A DNA stretch of 64,000 nucleotides from Paramecium tetraurelia (Eukaryota; Ciliophora; Oligohymenophorea; Peniculida; Parameciidae): the NCBI RefSeq assembly GCF_000165425.1, contig NW_001799643.1:62001-126000 (forward strand), read 5' to 3'. Every line of letters starts with the position of its first letter. Position 1 is the stretch's first letter. Both the position numbers and the translations under genes were made by a program. The notes under the pieces are model-generated. The model worked only from the letters and a program-made list of their open reading frames with translations. It was not told the origin of the DNA and made no database searches. Of the stretch, positions 1 through 10,274 are shown in pieces.

Positions 1-193
1 GCCAAGTGTAAGTAGCAAAAAATCTCTCTTTTGCTTCTGGATGCATGTTAATGAAAACTCTATATTTATCAATGTCGACTTTAGTCATTAAATCAGGTCT
101 GTTTGGTTGGTGATGACTGGCTTTGAGGTGATGATCACTTGCTCTGAATTTACTCAGATTCACCAATGATCGTACTCCGCTAAACTTTTACAT
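1..193 (-). CDS. Partial gene, 5' end only, unknown protein
   Basis: The frame opens with ATG at 191-193 on the minus strand and runs off the left edge without a stop, giving about 64 residues that start MQKFSGVRSLVNLSKF. It is rich in Asn, His and Lys and contains LMTKVDIDKYRVFINMHPE. No domain is recognised. The next gene starts 79 bp away on the opposite strand, so the two are divergent. The start was chosen because the frame is open and coding-like right up to this ATG. The rest of the gene is outside the window, so no function is proposed. Confidence 0.5.
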
Positions 194-272
194 TATTAAT
201 ATTATTTGATTTAAATATATAAATTTTTATTATTTTAATCATAACATTAAATAAAATTTTTATTGTTCCAAA
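194..272. promoter_or_regulatory. Short divergent intergenic promoter
   Basis: These 79 bp separate two divergent start codons (191-193 minus, 273-275 plus) and are almost pure A/T. They must hold both promoters and both 5' leaders, which is a typical size for a compact ciliate genome. No specific motif stands out. Confidence 0.4.
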
Positions 273-1256
273 ATGCATAATTATCGCGGAGTTAGACCGT
301 CTACTGCCAAAATGAACACACTACCTCCAGAGACAGAAAATCTGGAAGAGTACATGTACGATATTTCGAATTAAGGATAGGAAAATACTTTATGATCACT
401 AAAAGGCCTGTGAGAAAGCAGGTAAATATTTGGAGGCTGATTGTGCAAAATAAAGATTGAAAGAACTCAAAGCTAAATACGAATCCAAAACCAAAATAGA
501 TATAAGAGAAAGACATGAATCAGAAGTTAATTTATAATTCATAATATAGAAATATGAACTGACTCAATCACATCAAGAAGAAATGTAAAATTTCAATGCT
601 TTTTGGGATGAAAAAATACAAGAGTTTGAATAAGATGCACAGAAGCTCAAAAATGAACTATAACAAAAATAAGAAGATGAAATGCAGTAATTCCTATAAG
701 ATTTAGAAGGTTCTATTCCATAAACACCTAAAGATTCTGCAGAATTGTTGAGTCTCAAAAAAACTGAAGAGTAATTAGCAAGATAAGAAGAGTATTATAT
801 TCACATCTATCTTAGATATTTGGAAGCACATAAAATACAATCCAGAATAGTGTAGCTTCAGAAGGAAGAACAAGAGAAGTGGGCTTTAATGAGGAACAAT
901 AAAATAAAGAACCTTCTCCAGCAATAAAAGATCAAGCAAAATAATGAAACCAATGTGTTGAATTAGAGAATTGAGAATGCCTAAGAGGAGTAACGAAAAA
1001 TCAAAAAAGCAGAGGAAGAAAAGTAGTCTATATATTCACAATAGGTTAATTTAAAAGTACAATAATGTTAAAAAAGAATTAGAAGGAAAACAACTTTAAG
1101 AATTGTAAAGAGTCGACAAAGACTTTAAGAATACAACCTCTATTTTTGTAACTTCAAAAATGTCCAAAATGGCTTCTCAATCTGGTTCCTAAATGCAAAG
1201 CGAGGACTGTAAACTAATCTTTATATATTCTAGAGTAATTCAAAGGGAAAAATTGA
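273..1256 (+). CDS. Coiled-coil protein, unknown function
   Basis: With TAA/TAG read as Gln and three mini-introns (356-380, 25 nt, GTA..TAG; 1026-1044, 19 nt, atypical GTC donor; 1209-1233, 25 nt) the frame gives 304 residues. The protein starts MHNYRGVRPSTAKMNT and is helical and charged nearly throughout (for example EKAGKYLEADCAKQRLKELK), ending in a Ser/Gln-rich tail. This is a typical coiled-coil protein, possibly ciliary or basal-body, but I cannot name a family. The second intron is inferred only because the frame must shift by one there; a 1-nt indel is the alternative. The peptide RPSTAK near the N-terminus recurs at the C-terminus of the PG-rich protein at 9.5 kb. Confidence 0.75.
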
Positions 1257-1383
1257 ATATCAATTATAACATTATTTATTATATTTTACTCCTTCAATTA
1301 TGATCCACCATGAATAGTTTTTAAATATTCTGCTATTCATATTTTTATTCTATAATTGCTTCTCAAAATATAAATAAATTTTT

Positions 1384-3900
1384 ATGATGGAACAATTTAT
1401 TTCATAATTAAGTGATAAGAAATTCAGAAAAGAATTGGAGGAGTTAATTGAATAAAATGATGAGTAATTAGATATTAACATTTAGATAAACCATGGATTA
1501 ATTGATATAAGCTATGAAAAAAATTATGAATGAAAAATACCCTCCAAAGGAATGTCTCTTTGGATTAAAGATTGTTAAAGATTGCATTGAAAAATTTAAT
1601 GATAACTTTAAATTCAAAGTCAAACAACACTTAATGGATTATATCTATTAAGCAGCTATTTACAGAATAAAAGACATGGATGATGCCAGAGGAGCCACCT
1701 ATTTCAAAAACCCAGAACATGATAAGACTGTTGAATAATATGGAGCAAGTTATCATCGTTTAGCATTGGATTGCATACGAGTATGGTCCAAATGGTTTCC
1801 AGAATTTGCTGTCTATGAAAAGAATTTAATCAAAGAAAATGGATATTTACCCTAAATTAACTACTTCAAGCCAGAAGAAATATAAAGGTATATACCCAAG
1901 GCAGAAGCAACTCCAACTCCTTTGGATGAAGCTTAGTAAATTTAAATGAAAGCTTAAGAACTGCAATAGTAGCTCATTAATCTACTTAATACTAATAAAG
2001 ATGAAAATAATGCTGTAATCAATGACTTGGCCACAATTAATGCTTAAGTGGAGGACTTACTGCTTTTAGATGTTTAAAATGAATTTGTGGAGGATTTCAT
2101 CATGACATATCAAGATTATCAAGGAGGGAACCTTAGTTATCAACAATTAAGACAGCAATATATAAGGAATTAGAAATCACAATTCCAATAAGAAGATCCT
2201 TAGATTTAAAATAGAAGTAATGTATTAACATCTAAAGTTCAACAGCTACCTTAATAAATTATCACTTCAGATACTCATCCAAATATTAATTAATCACACG
2301 TTTAACCAGAAAAAAACGAAGACAAAGTGATGATTGAAAATTTAAAATAAATTATCAATTAAAATGATGTCGCAATTGAAACTATTAAATCAGTGTTGTA
2401 ACGTTAAGTACAAATAAATGAGAAGGCAAGCATTGAAAATCATCAGATATAAACTGAAAATTAGAAACTTAATTTGGAGATAAATTCATTAAAATAAAAA
2501 CTATTCGATGAACATTAATATTATTAAGATCATTTATTAGAGTTGCAACAATAAGTGTAACATTATCAAGTACAGCTCGAGTAAACAAAATAATAATAAA
2601 TAATTACATCTTAAGTAAGAGTAGGACAATAATAACAACAAGAAAGACCTATGGAATCTTAAATTGTATTTTAAAATTTGCAAGAAGAACTAGAGAATTT
2701 AAGAGTTGAAAGAAATCTGTTATTGGAATAGCAGAAAATATATTTAGAGAAAAGTAATTAGGCTTGTAGCTAATTGGATTTTATGAACTTAAAGTAAAAG
2801 TATGATGAATTGGATAGCAAATATTTTTTATTAAAATAAGAGAATCAGAAATTAAGACAAATAACACTTGAGTATAATAATCAATAGTCAGCAAATTAAA
2901 GTAGGAATATTGATAGCGTTAACAGGGAAATCGATTATCAGGACGAATATTAAAACCAGAATTTTGTTTTTTACAATTTTAAAGACCCTGATCTTCAATC
3001 CTAGGCCTTATACATCAAACCGTAATCTCAAATTACTAAAGTCAGTTAATCAAGAGATGTTTCATAACTTATTTATCCTCATAAAACTGCCTCTGAATAT
3101 TACAGGGTGCATGGAAAGAAATAGTTCAGAGGAATCCAAATTATTAGAAATTAATTCTAACTCTAATTGAATAGCACTAATATTGTGAATTTTAAGAAAG
3201 CAAGTATAAATTAATTAGCAATCTTATTTTAATCAAATAAAGTTGAGATTAAATCAAGATAATAAATTTTATACGGTAATAACTAACAAGAATTCATATC
3301 AACTACTTTGAGCATTAAAAATAAAGAACTTAAGCCTGTATAGGTCTAAATTATGAATTAACATAAAAATGTATGGGTAAATAAGGATTTGAAGAGTGTG
3401 TTATTATAATCATAATAATAAATAATGTATGAATTTATTCGGGAAGCAAAAATATAAGTTCATTCATAAACTCAATTATCTTGTTCAATTAAGTATTGCT
3501 AATTATTAATTTTATTAGTTTTGAAAATTTTATCTTATACTTACCCAATTTTATCTTGACATCATTAAAGTTTTACTCAACAGAAGCTACTTCTTTCAAA
3601 GAAATCAAGTAATAGTTTTTGGGAAAGGTTTACAAAACACAGCTGCTCCCAATTGTTTGCTTTGATGAATTAAAACAACTTAGCTAAAAGGGAGTATTAT
3701 TGAATAATTGGGATCAAGAGAATGATGAATTGATTACAGAAAGCAAATTTGGATTTAAAGCTGTATTATTGAACCAACTAGAGTTTTATTTAGAATTAAT
3801 TACAACTCCTTGTGATGAGTTTTTGTTTAGAGGGTTCACTTCTTTCGATGAAGACTTATTATAATTCATTCTTAATGGATTAGCAAATTTATTTAGTTGA
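1384..3900 (+). CDS. VHS-domain trafficking protein with adaptin-ear-like C-terminus
   Basis: Two introns (1464-1485, 22 nt; 3493-3518, 26 nt) give a clean 822-residue protein. Residues about 25-150 resemble a VHS/ENTH-type helical domain (LKIVKDCIEKFNDNFKFKV, then YGASYHRLALDCIRVWSKWF). The middle 400 residues are Gln-rich and coiled-coil. The last 230 residues look like a two-lobed clathrin-adaptor appendage: a beta-rich part ending around residue 700, followed by an alpha-ear-type platform with FYSTEATSFKEIKQQFLGK, then FGFKAVLLNQLEFYLELITT and a final LANLFS. VHS proteins (GGA, TOM1, STAM/Hrs) sort cargo at the trans-Golgi network or endosomes; appendages recruit accessory proteins. A GGA-like role is inferred. 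The first ATG pair was taken as the start. The VHS and ear assignments are my reading of fold-like patterns, not of a search. Confidence 0.7.
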
Positions 3901-4505
3901 TTATTATGAAAGATAAATAATTTTTACAAATTGGTTGATTAAAGCAGCTCCTAATTTTCTTTGTTTATTGATTAATTGAATTAAATTATAGTAAAATATT
4001 AAAGTATCACAAGAATCCATTAAGAAAACTATAAATCTTTTGGATTAATTACCAATTATGATTTTGCTATTTTAAATATATTCTACCTAAATAAAATCAT
4101 TTCAAAATGGATATGAATCTGCGATTTCCTCCTGCATCTACTTGAATTCTGTTTATTCTAAATAGTATCTAATATTCGAATGCTTTTATTTCTTTTTATT
4201 TGTAATAGAGATAAGATATAAATAGTATAACAAAAGTAATATTTAAGGTAATTTAAAACTAGAGCTTAGTGATTTTAATTTTGTCACTTGAGGATCAATT
4301 TTATTGAGGTTTAAGAAAACTGACATAATTTTTGATCTCTTATAATTGTAATCAATAAATAATCATTAATTGAATAAGCTATAATTCATATTAATTTAGG
4401 CCATAGTTTTTATTTTATAATTATTTATTTAATTTTATTAAATTAATTTCATTAAAGGACACTTTATAAAATATATAATAATATTTATTTTTTGAAAATA
4501 TCGTC
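3901..4505. other. Intergenic, no gene seen
   Basis: About 600 bp of A/T-rich sequence between two plus-strand genes. Short open frames exist in several phases, as expected when only TGA stops, but none shows family resemblance, a convincing start or canonical intron borders. Confidence 0.4.
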
Positions 4506-5386
4506 ATGTAAGGATTGCAACAAGGTGATTTAATAGGAAAAACGCACAAAGTTAAGAAACCTCTATCCCGAGTTTCCTTTTGCAAAGTGTATTTAGGGAG
4601 AAATATTGAAAATGGTATGAAGGTGGCAATTAAGGTTGAAAGAGAGGAAATGTCGAATTTTTTGACTTTAGAAAGAGATGTTAATTGAAAAGTTATTGAT
4701 AGGTAGAAATTTTGAAGAAATTAAGAGGCTTTCAATAGGTACCTTAATTACTTGGCATGGAAAACATAATGAATTCTAAGTAATGATAACGAAGATGCTA
4801 GGATTTGATTTAATTTACTTCTTGAAAAAATATAAGAAATTCTCAATTGAATGCATTTTTAACATTACTTAGCAAATGATAGAAATGTTAGAAAATATTC
4901 ACAATAAGTATAAATTTAGAGTTATTTTTAAGGAATATAATTCATAGGGATTTAAAATCAGAAAATATTCTGTGTAAAAGACATTCTGACTAGATATATT
5001 TAATTGATTTTGGAATTGCAAAAATTTCTGTAAAATGTAAGAAATAAAGTAAAGTGAAAATTCCATTCAATGGAACTAGTAGGTATGCCAGTGTAACTGG
5101 AATTAGAGTAATCCAGAAGAGATGATTTAGAATCTTTAGGTTATGTTTTGATATACCTTCTCAAATAGAAATTATCATGGTCTAATTCTGAGAAATGCGA
5201 AAATGATCTTTTAGAGAGGATTGGATAATTAAAATATGAAATTAAACCATAAGAACTCTGCCAAGGCTGTCCACAATAGATATTAAAGTATTGATAAAAT
5301 AGAATATTAGCTATATGACTTAAGTAGCAGAATTGAATCATCAATAAATTCCTAATTATTAAAAGCTGAAGTTAATTTTCAATTGA
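4506..5386 (+). pseudogene. Casein-kinase-1-like protein kinase, frame broken
   Basis: The protein kinase fold is clear: a glycine-poor CK1-type start (GKTHKVKKPLSRVSFCKVYLG), VAIKVE with the ATP lysine, HRDLKSENIL with the catalytic Asp, DFGIAK, then GTSRYAS and SRRDDLESLGYV, all hallmarks of the CK1 family. Introns of 23 nt (4684-4706), 25 nt (about 4909-4933) and 23 nt (about 5292-5314) join blocks correctly. Two further joins cannot be explained by introns: near 4755 one T appears to be missing (expected ...LLWHGKHNEFQVM), and near 5100-5120 the segment between GTSRYAS and SRRDD is short and out of frame, with a possible extra A. Catalytic residues are intact, so this is either a young pseudogene or a functional gene with sequence errors. 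The C-terminal tail is not resolved. Confidence 0.65.
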
Positions 5387-6718
5387 AAATTACTTCTTAA
5401 ATAAAACATTATTTTTGATTGGTCAAATAATTAATTTGTTAATTCGAAAACTAATCAGTTAAAAAACTAATAATAAATAGAGATACGATAGCGTTTAGCA
5501 TATAAAACTGTATCTAATATATTTTATTGTAGATCTTTTGAAAAAACAAGTTCAATACATCTTCATACAATCACTTTTAAAGTTGACTCAAATGCTTCAT
5601 CCTGTTTGAATAGTCAACAATCAAGTAGTGTGTAGAATTCTTTTGGCAGTAATCAAAGTGTGTAGGTTGATTTTTTAAATTCTGAATTTAGTGTACAATC
5701 TTAAAAAAAGAAAACAAACTTTCAACTTTTGATGCATTCATACTCAATGATGATATAATGCCTATCAAAGACTAGTTTCAATTGATGGAATTAGAAAATC
5801 AGGATCTAGAAATTAAGCATAATTAGTTGCATTACCGTTCAGTTTATTATAACATCAAGAATTCATTTTCCGGAATTTTATCTTTAAAAATAACTGATTT
5901 TTTTAACTTCCTTATATATATTTATATGTGTAAATATATCGAAAATTAAAAAGATTTTCAAACTAAATTTAAGTATAAAATTATCAAATAAATGTCAAGT
6001 CATATAGACAAGCTTTTCATATATTTTTGCTTAAACTGTACATATATATCATTTTAAACTCTGTCTAAACAATTTATGGCAATTATATGAGTTGCTTTAA
6101 TATCAACATTTAAGAAGTCATTTTTCGTATTCTTTCCTTTCATACATCTACAGCTCATTTAAGTTAAATTTAAGAAATAAAAATTATGTACTTTGAAAAC
6201 ACCCTCCCCTTACTGAACTGAAGATTTTCATTCTCTTTTGAATTCAATACTAATTTCAAAGATAATTTTAGTTCTTTGAGGTTAATTTCTAGACTTATTG
6301 TGCTTAGAAATACAAGATGGTGTTGTCAAATGCTCTTAAAGATATAAGAAAAACACTATAAATCCAAAATTATGTTATTTTTTTTCTTAAATTTTTATTG
6401 AGAATAGCACTATATTAAAAATGTAGAAATCTCTCATATATATATTAAATATAATTATATGAAAATGTGATTCGAATGATTTCACTATTAGATTAGAATT
6501 AAGTTTTAAGTTAATTAAAAAGCATTTCAATTGGATATTTTAAATTATCCTGATATGAAGCAAATTTAAGATTCTAAAAGTTATAGGGAAGATTTAGCGA
6601 ATTGGATAATTTTGAGGAATTTGAAAGAAGCATCAGTTACCAATGTTATATATCATATCATAATTTTATATTAAATAATATATATAATTTATACACATAT
6701 ATATATCTTTTGGGAAGG
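5387..6718. other. Intergenic, possible tail of the kinase gene
   Basis: A Ser/Gln-rich stretch at about 5520-5870 could be the decayed C-terminal tail of the kinase, but frame is not maintained. From 5880 to 6718 the DNA is very A/T-rich with short AT runs and shows nothing gene-like. The in-frame codons from 6602 to 6718 upstream of the cyclin ATG are low-complexity Ile/Tyr/Asn and look like leader sequence. Confidence 0.35.
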
Positions 6719-7243
6719 ATGAGTGTTATTTTGGAAAGAGGATTGGAGGAATCCCTGGAAGATAATGTTATTTATGCAATAGCCAAGGTTTTGGAAGAAA
6801 TTGTCAAAGAGACAGACATAATAGAAAGTCCAATTTAAACAGTCTTTCACACGAATAAAAAACCTTAAATCTCAATATACAAATATATAGAGCGTATTAA
6901 GATGTACTCTTATTGCAGCAATGAGTGTTTCGTATTGGCGCTGATCTATATAGACAGAGTGCAGGAGAGGAACCAGGATGTTGTTATAAATAGTTATTGT
7001 GTTCATAGGTTGAATTTAGATTAACTATATAGATTTATGTTGGCATGCATACTCATGAGTATAAAATACAACGACGACGACTACTACAAGAATGACTACT
7101 ATTCCAGAGTTGGAGGGATTACACTCCAGGAGCTAAACGCTCTGGAATAGGAACTATTAACACTGTTAGATTACTAACTATTCGTTAGTTAAAATCAATA
7201 CTACTATTACAAGGAAAAATTGATGAAATATGCATAACTATGA
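6719..7243 (+). CDS. Pho80/U-type cyclin
   Basis: An intronless frame of 174 residues. It matches the PHO80-like cyclin box throughout: YKYIERIKMYSYCSNECFVL, ALIYIDRVQ, the diagnostic VHRLNLDQLYRFMLACILMS, KYNDDDYYKNDYYSRVGG and LNALEQELLTLLDYQLFV. These proteins bind and activate cyclin-dependent kinases, in fungi in phosphate signalling, in protists often in cell-cycle control. The length is normal for a single-box cyclin with little extra sequence. The start at 6719 lies just before conserved sequence; an upstream in-frame ATG at 6602 would only add low-complexity residues. The next plus-strand gene begins 18 bp after the stop. Confidence 0.85.
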
Positions 7244-7261
7244 TTATATAAATATAATATA

Positions 7262-7792
7262 ATGGAAATGGCTTAGAGATTGGACATAAATTCTTTGGTG
7301 CATTTGAACAATTTCATATTTCTTGTCTTTTCAATTTGCGCGGATAAAATAGTGACAGAGGATTTTCAATGCAACGATTCTGAAGGGATTGGATTTCTCC
7401 ATTTTATCCTTTATGGAAATTTGATAGTGTAATTGCTAAATACATAATTTAGATACGGAATTATATTCATAATACAGTTCTTGAGTGCATGCAATTTATT
7501 GGATACATGCACCAGAAAATTTGGAGCTGTTTGCATAACAATTAATACATTTGTCTTTTTTGGAGGAGTGATTATATTCGATATTATATCAATGCTCTAC
7601 GGAATCAAGCAACATTTCTTTTCAGCGAGATCTAAATGTAGAGAAATCGAACTCTTTACGATGTGCTGTGCCTATATTTTCGTAGTCTGGATGAGTGTAA
7701 TGATAATTGGAGCAATTAACCACATCATTGACTACTTTAAACCAAGAAATGATCTGATATAACCATTAAATAAGAACCCTGCGGTTTTGTGA
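7262..7792 (+). CDS. Four-helix membrane protein, unknown function
   Basis: An intronless 176-residue frame with four hydrophobic segments: about residues 15-32, 50-62, a pair at 70-110 (FVFFGGVIIFDIISMLYGI) and 130-155 (CCAYIFVVWMSVMIIGAI). The loops carry several cysteines. I do not recognise a family. It starts only 18 bp after the cyclin stop on the same strand, too short for a normal promoter in this window, so it may share a transcript with the cyclin, or the cyclin stop region may contain an unrecognised intron. It converges with NDOR1, whose stop lies 28 bp away. Confidence 0.65.
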
Positions 7793-7819
7793 AAAATAAT
7801 TTATATTAATAAGTCTATT

Positions 7820-9500
7820 TCACCAACACTCAACTAAATATTGTTTCCTCCTTTTTAATTCCTACAACATTTACTCCCCCAAGCACTCTTTGAAAACTTA
7901 CTCAACCTAAGTTGGCATCTTCTTTGATGTTCCAGTTACAATAATCCTAAATTCATCATCAACATACAAAATTACATCACATTTTGAGCATTTTCCCTAA
8001 CAATTTTATTAATTAAATCTCTATTTTCCAAAATTCTATGTTGAACATAAATCTTCTTTTATTGATCTCTACTAAATGCAGTAAATAATGTGATTGCAGA
8101 TTCTTATAGGAATTCTTTATAATAGAATTCCTTATTCTCATAACATGATCCAAAAAATAAAATCGTTTTCTCCTTATTTTTTGCTCCTTACTTCACTCTT
8201 TATTCAATAAATCCAATGAATGGAGCCACTCCAGTTCCTGGTCCAACCATAATTATTGGAATTTCTAATTATTTTGGGAATGCGATGGTTCCTTTTATTA
8301 TTTTCCCCTCAATCTATTGGCCATGTACTAAATTATCAAGATAATTAGAGCAAAATCCTTTGATTGGTCTGTTCTTACCTGTGGTATATGATACTAAGGC
8401 CACTGTTAAGCTTATTTACTCTCCATCATAAGCAGAACTAATTGAATACTATCTCTCCCTTATTAGCTTCAAAGAATCAATTAAGAATTCTAATGGAATA
8501 AAACATGGTTAGAAATCATACAAGACTTCATAAACATTTCTTTTTTCTCTATAAACGTAACTATAATATTCTTCTAAACCTTCAGGTGTTTAAGCACACA
8601 TTTCAGTTAATTTTTATTTATGAATATCTCTTTCTGCATATTGGCTCATTAGTTTAATGAAATATCTATTAGGTGGAGAAGTGATATCCAAACTAAAATT
8701 AATAAATCACTTTCATACAATTCAGAAAACAGTTGTTGAATAGATATAATTTTTGGAATTTTCTTTGATTTTTAGTTTTATTTCTGCTCTTCTAATTTAA
8801 CCCATTTATTTCCATCTAAGTTCAGTATTGCTAAAAATTATGATACTAGCTTATCCTAATTTCTTGGTTTAACACATAAAATATCACCACATTCATATAG
8901 TTTATTACATTTAAAATTATATTGGTAAGTTTCTTTATCATGTTACTCAGCACTCAACCTTTTTTTGTTAGTAAACTCAAAGTCAGACTATTAAACACCC
9001 TTTTACTATCCATAAGTGTCTGTTTACTCAATTTTTATATATTATTAAATGCTGGTCTGAGTCTCGCATTTCTTTACAAGGTTTTCAAACCAAATAACAA
9101 ATTCTGTATCGATTCCACAAGGGTGCTATTCATCCCCAAATGCACTTGGCACAAATTCCTTTGCTGATAATTACAAGAGTCGACTTCTTAATTTTCTAGC
9201 TGCGTAATTGAATTTAGGATAAGAGGAATCTCCAAGTCCAAAAACCGTGAATTCAAGTTTAATTAGAGACTCTTTTGGCAAATCTTTAATCAATAGAAAC
9301 TGCCAAAATTTGAGAATATCAGTAGTCATGTCCCCATCTCCTGTGGTTGATACTATGAAAATGACTCGCTTCTATTCAGGAAGTGTCAAGAAATCGAAGT
9401 CTTCAATCGAAGAGACGATTGCTTTCTCTAAATGTCTACCTACTTCTTCAGCATAAAATTCTGAATTTCCTGTCTGAGTAGCAAAAAGTATTTAAATCAT
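7820..9500 (-). CDS. NDOR1: NADPH-dependent diflavin oxidoreductase (NDOR1/Tah18)
   Basis: Two introns (8693-8718, 26 nt; 7947-7975, 29 nt) give exactly 541 residues. An N-terminal flavodoxin domain binds FMN (ILFATQTGNSEFYAEE at residues 4-19, STTGDGD near 51, FGLGDSSY near 90). The FAD-binding reductase domain has RQYSISSAY, and the NADP site has MVGPGTGVAPFIGF. The C-terminus ends RRKQYLVECW, with the conserved last Trp. The family passes electrons from NADPH to the Fe-S protein anamorsin/Dre2 in cytosolic iron-sulfur cluster assembly. The absence of an N-terminal membrane anchor separates it from cytochrome P450 reductase. Both introns are supported because they restore conserved blocks. 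Confidence 0.9.
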
Positions 9501-9535
9501 TTTTAAGGAAAGTTTATGTAAAAGTATAATAAAAT

Positions 9536-10242
9536 TCAATGTTTTGCAGTAGACGGTCTACTCTTTTGCTTATCTAATTGTACAAACTGGGTAATTGAAG
9601 CATAGTTGCCTGGTCCAGGGACTATAATAGTTGCATAGACTGGGTAATACCTCCACTCTTTTTGGATGCTCTAACAGCATCATCAATAAAGCACTTTCTT
9701 TTGGCGCTACCAAATCTACACTTTGTTTTCGTTTGTATAAGTTATGCATTGTATTCTCCAGGCCCTGGGAAAAAAGTTGATTCTGTTGAGAATCTCTCAG
9801 GACCCTTGTTGATAGAGATGCTTCTCTTCTTATGAATATTGGGATCATAAGCACCAGGACCAGGTATTTCTGTGGTATGATAATAGACACCGAATTTCTA
9901 TCCAATAGAGTAGCCAATAGCTTTGTGTGGACTATAATGGTATGATCCTGGACCTGGAACATCGTTATTTTGCATATAGGAACTGTTTTTGACCATGCTT
10001 CTACTGAGTCCAAAGGATGCACCTTTGTTATTTGAAAATGAACTCTTTGGATCATAGTAGCTTTCAGTATAGGCTTGGACTTTTGTGAAATCAAATTTGC
10101 TCCCATATCCGAATCCTGATGCCCGAGTACTCCGAAAATAATTTGGTTCATAATAGTCTGTCGAACAAGGAGTATGTAGTCTTTTAAATCTTTAAGCTTT
10201 AGGGAATGAGTATTGTATTGTTGCTTAGACATGTTGAGACAT
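9536..10242 (-). CDS. Sperm-tail PG-rich repeat (SHIPPO/ODF3-like) protein
   Basis: One 29-nt intron (9622-9650) gives 225 residues starting MSQHVQATIQYSFPKAQRFK. Three or four PGPG-x-Y repeats are visible (DVPGPGSYHYSP, EIPGPGAYDPN, FFPGPGEYNA, GVPGPGNYAS), spaced about 35-40 residues apart, the signature of STPGR/SHIPPO proteins that line or bind axonemal microtubules. An in-frame ATG 12 nt downstream is out of phase with the repeats, so the ATG at 10240-10242 is the start. The C-terminus ends SRPSTAKH. The gap to the next minus-strand gene upstream is only 32 bp. Confidence 0.88.
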
Positions 10243-10274
10243 TATTTTTAATATTAAAATAAAGTGGAACTCAA

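Noticed and set aside
3880-3975. Extension of the VHS protein beyond 3900 in another frame (VDYYERQIIFTNWLIKAAPN)
   Set aside because: No intron border allows the switch, and the protein already ends in a natural position for the appendage fold.
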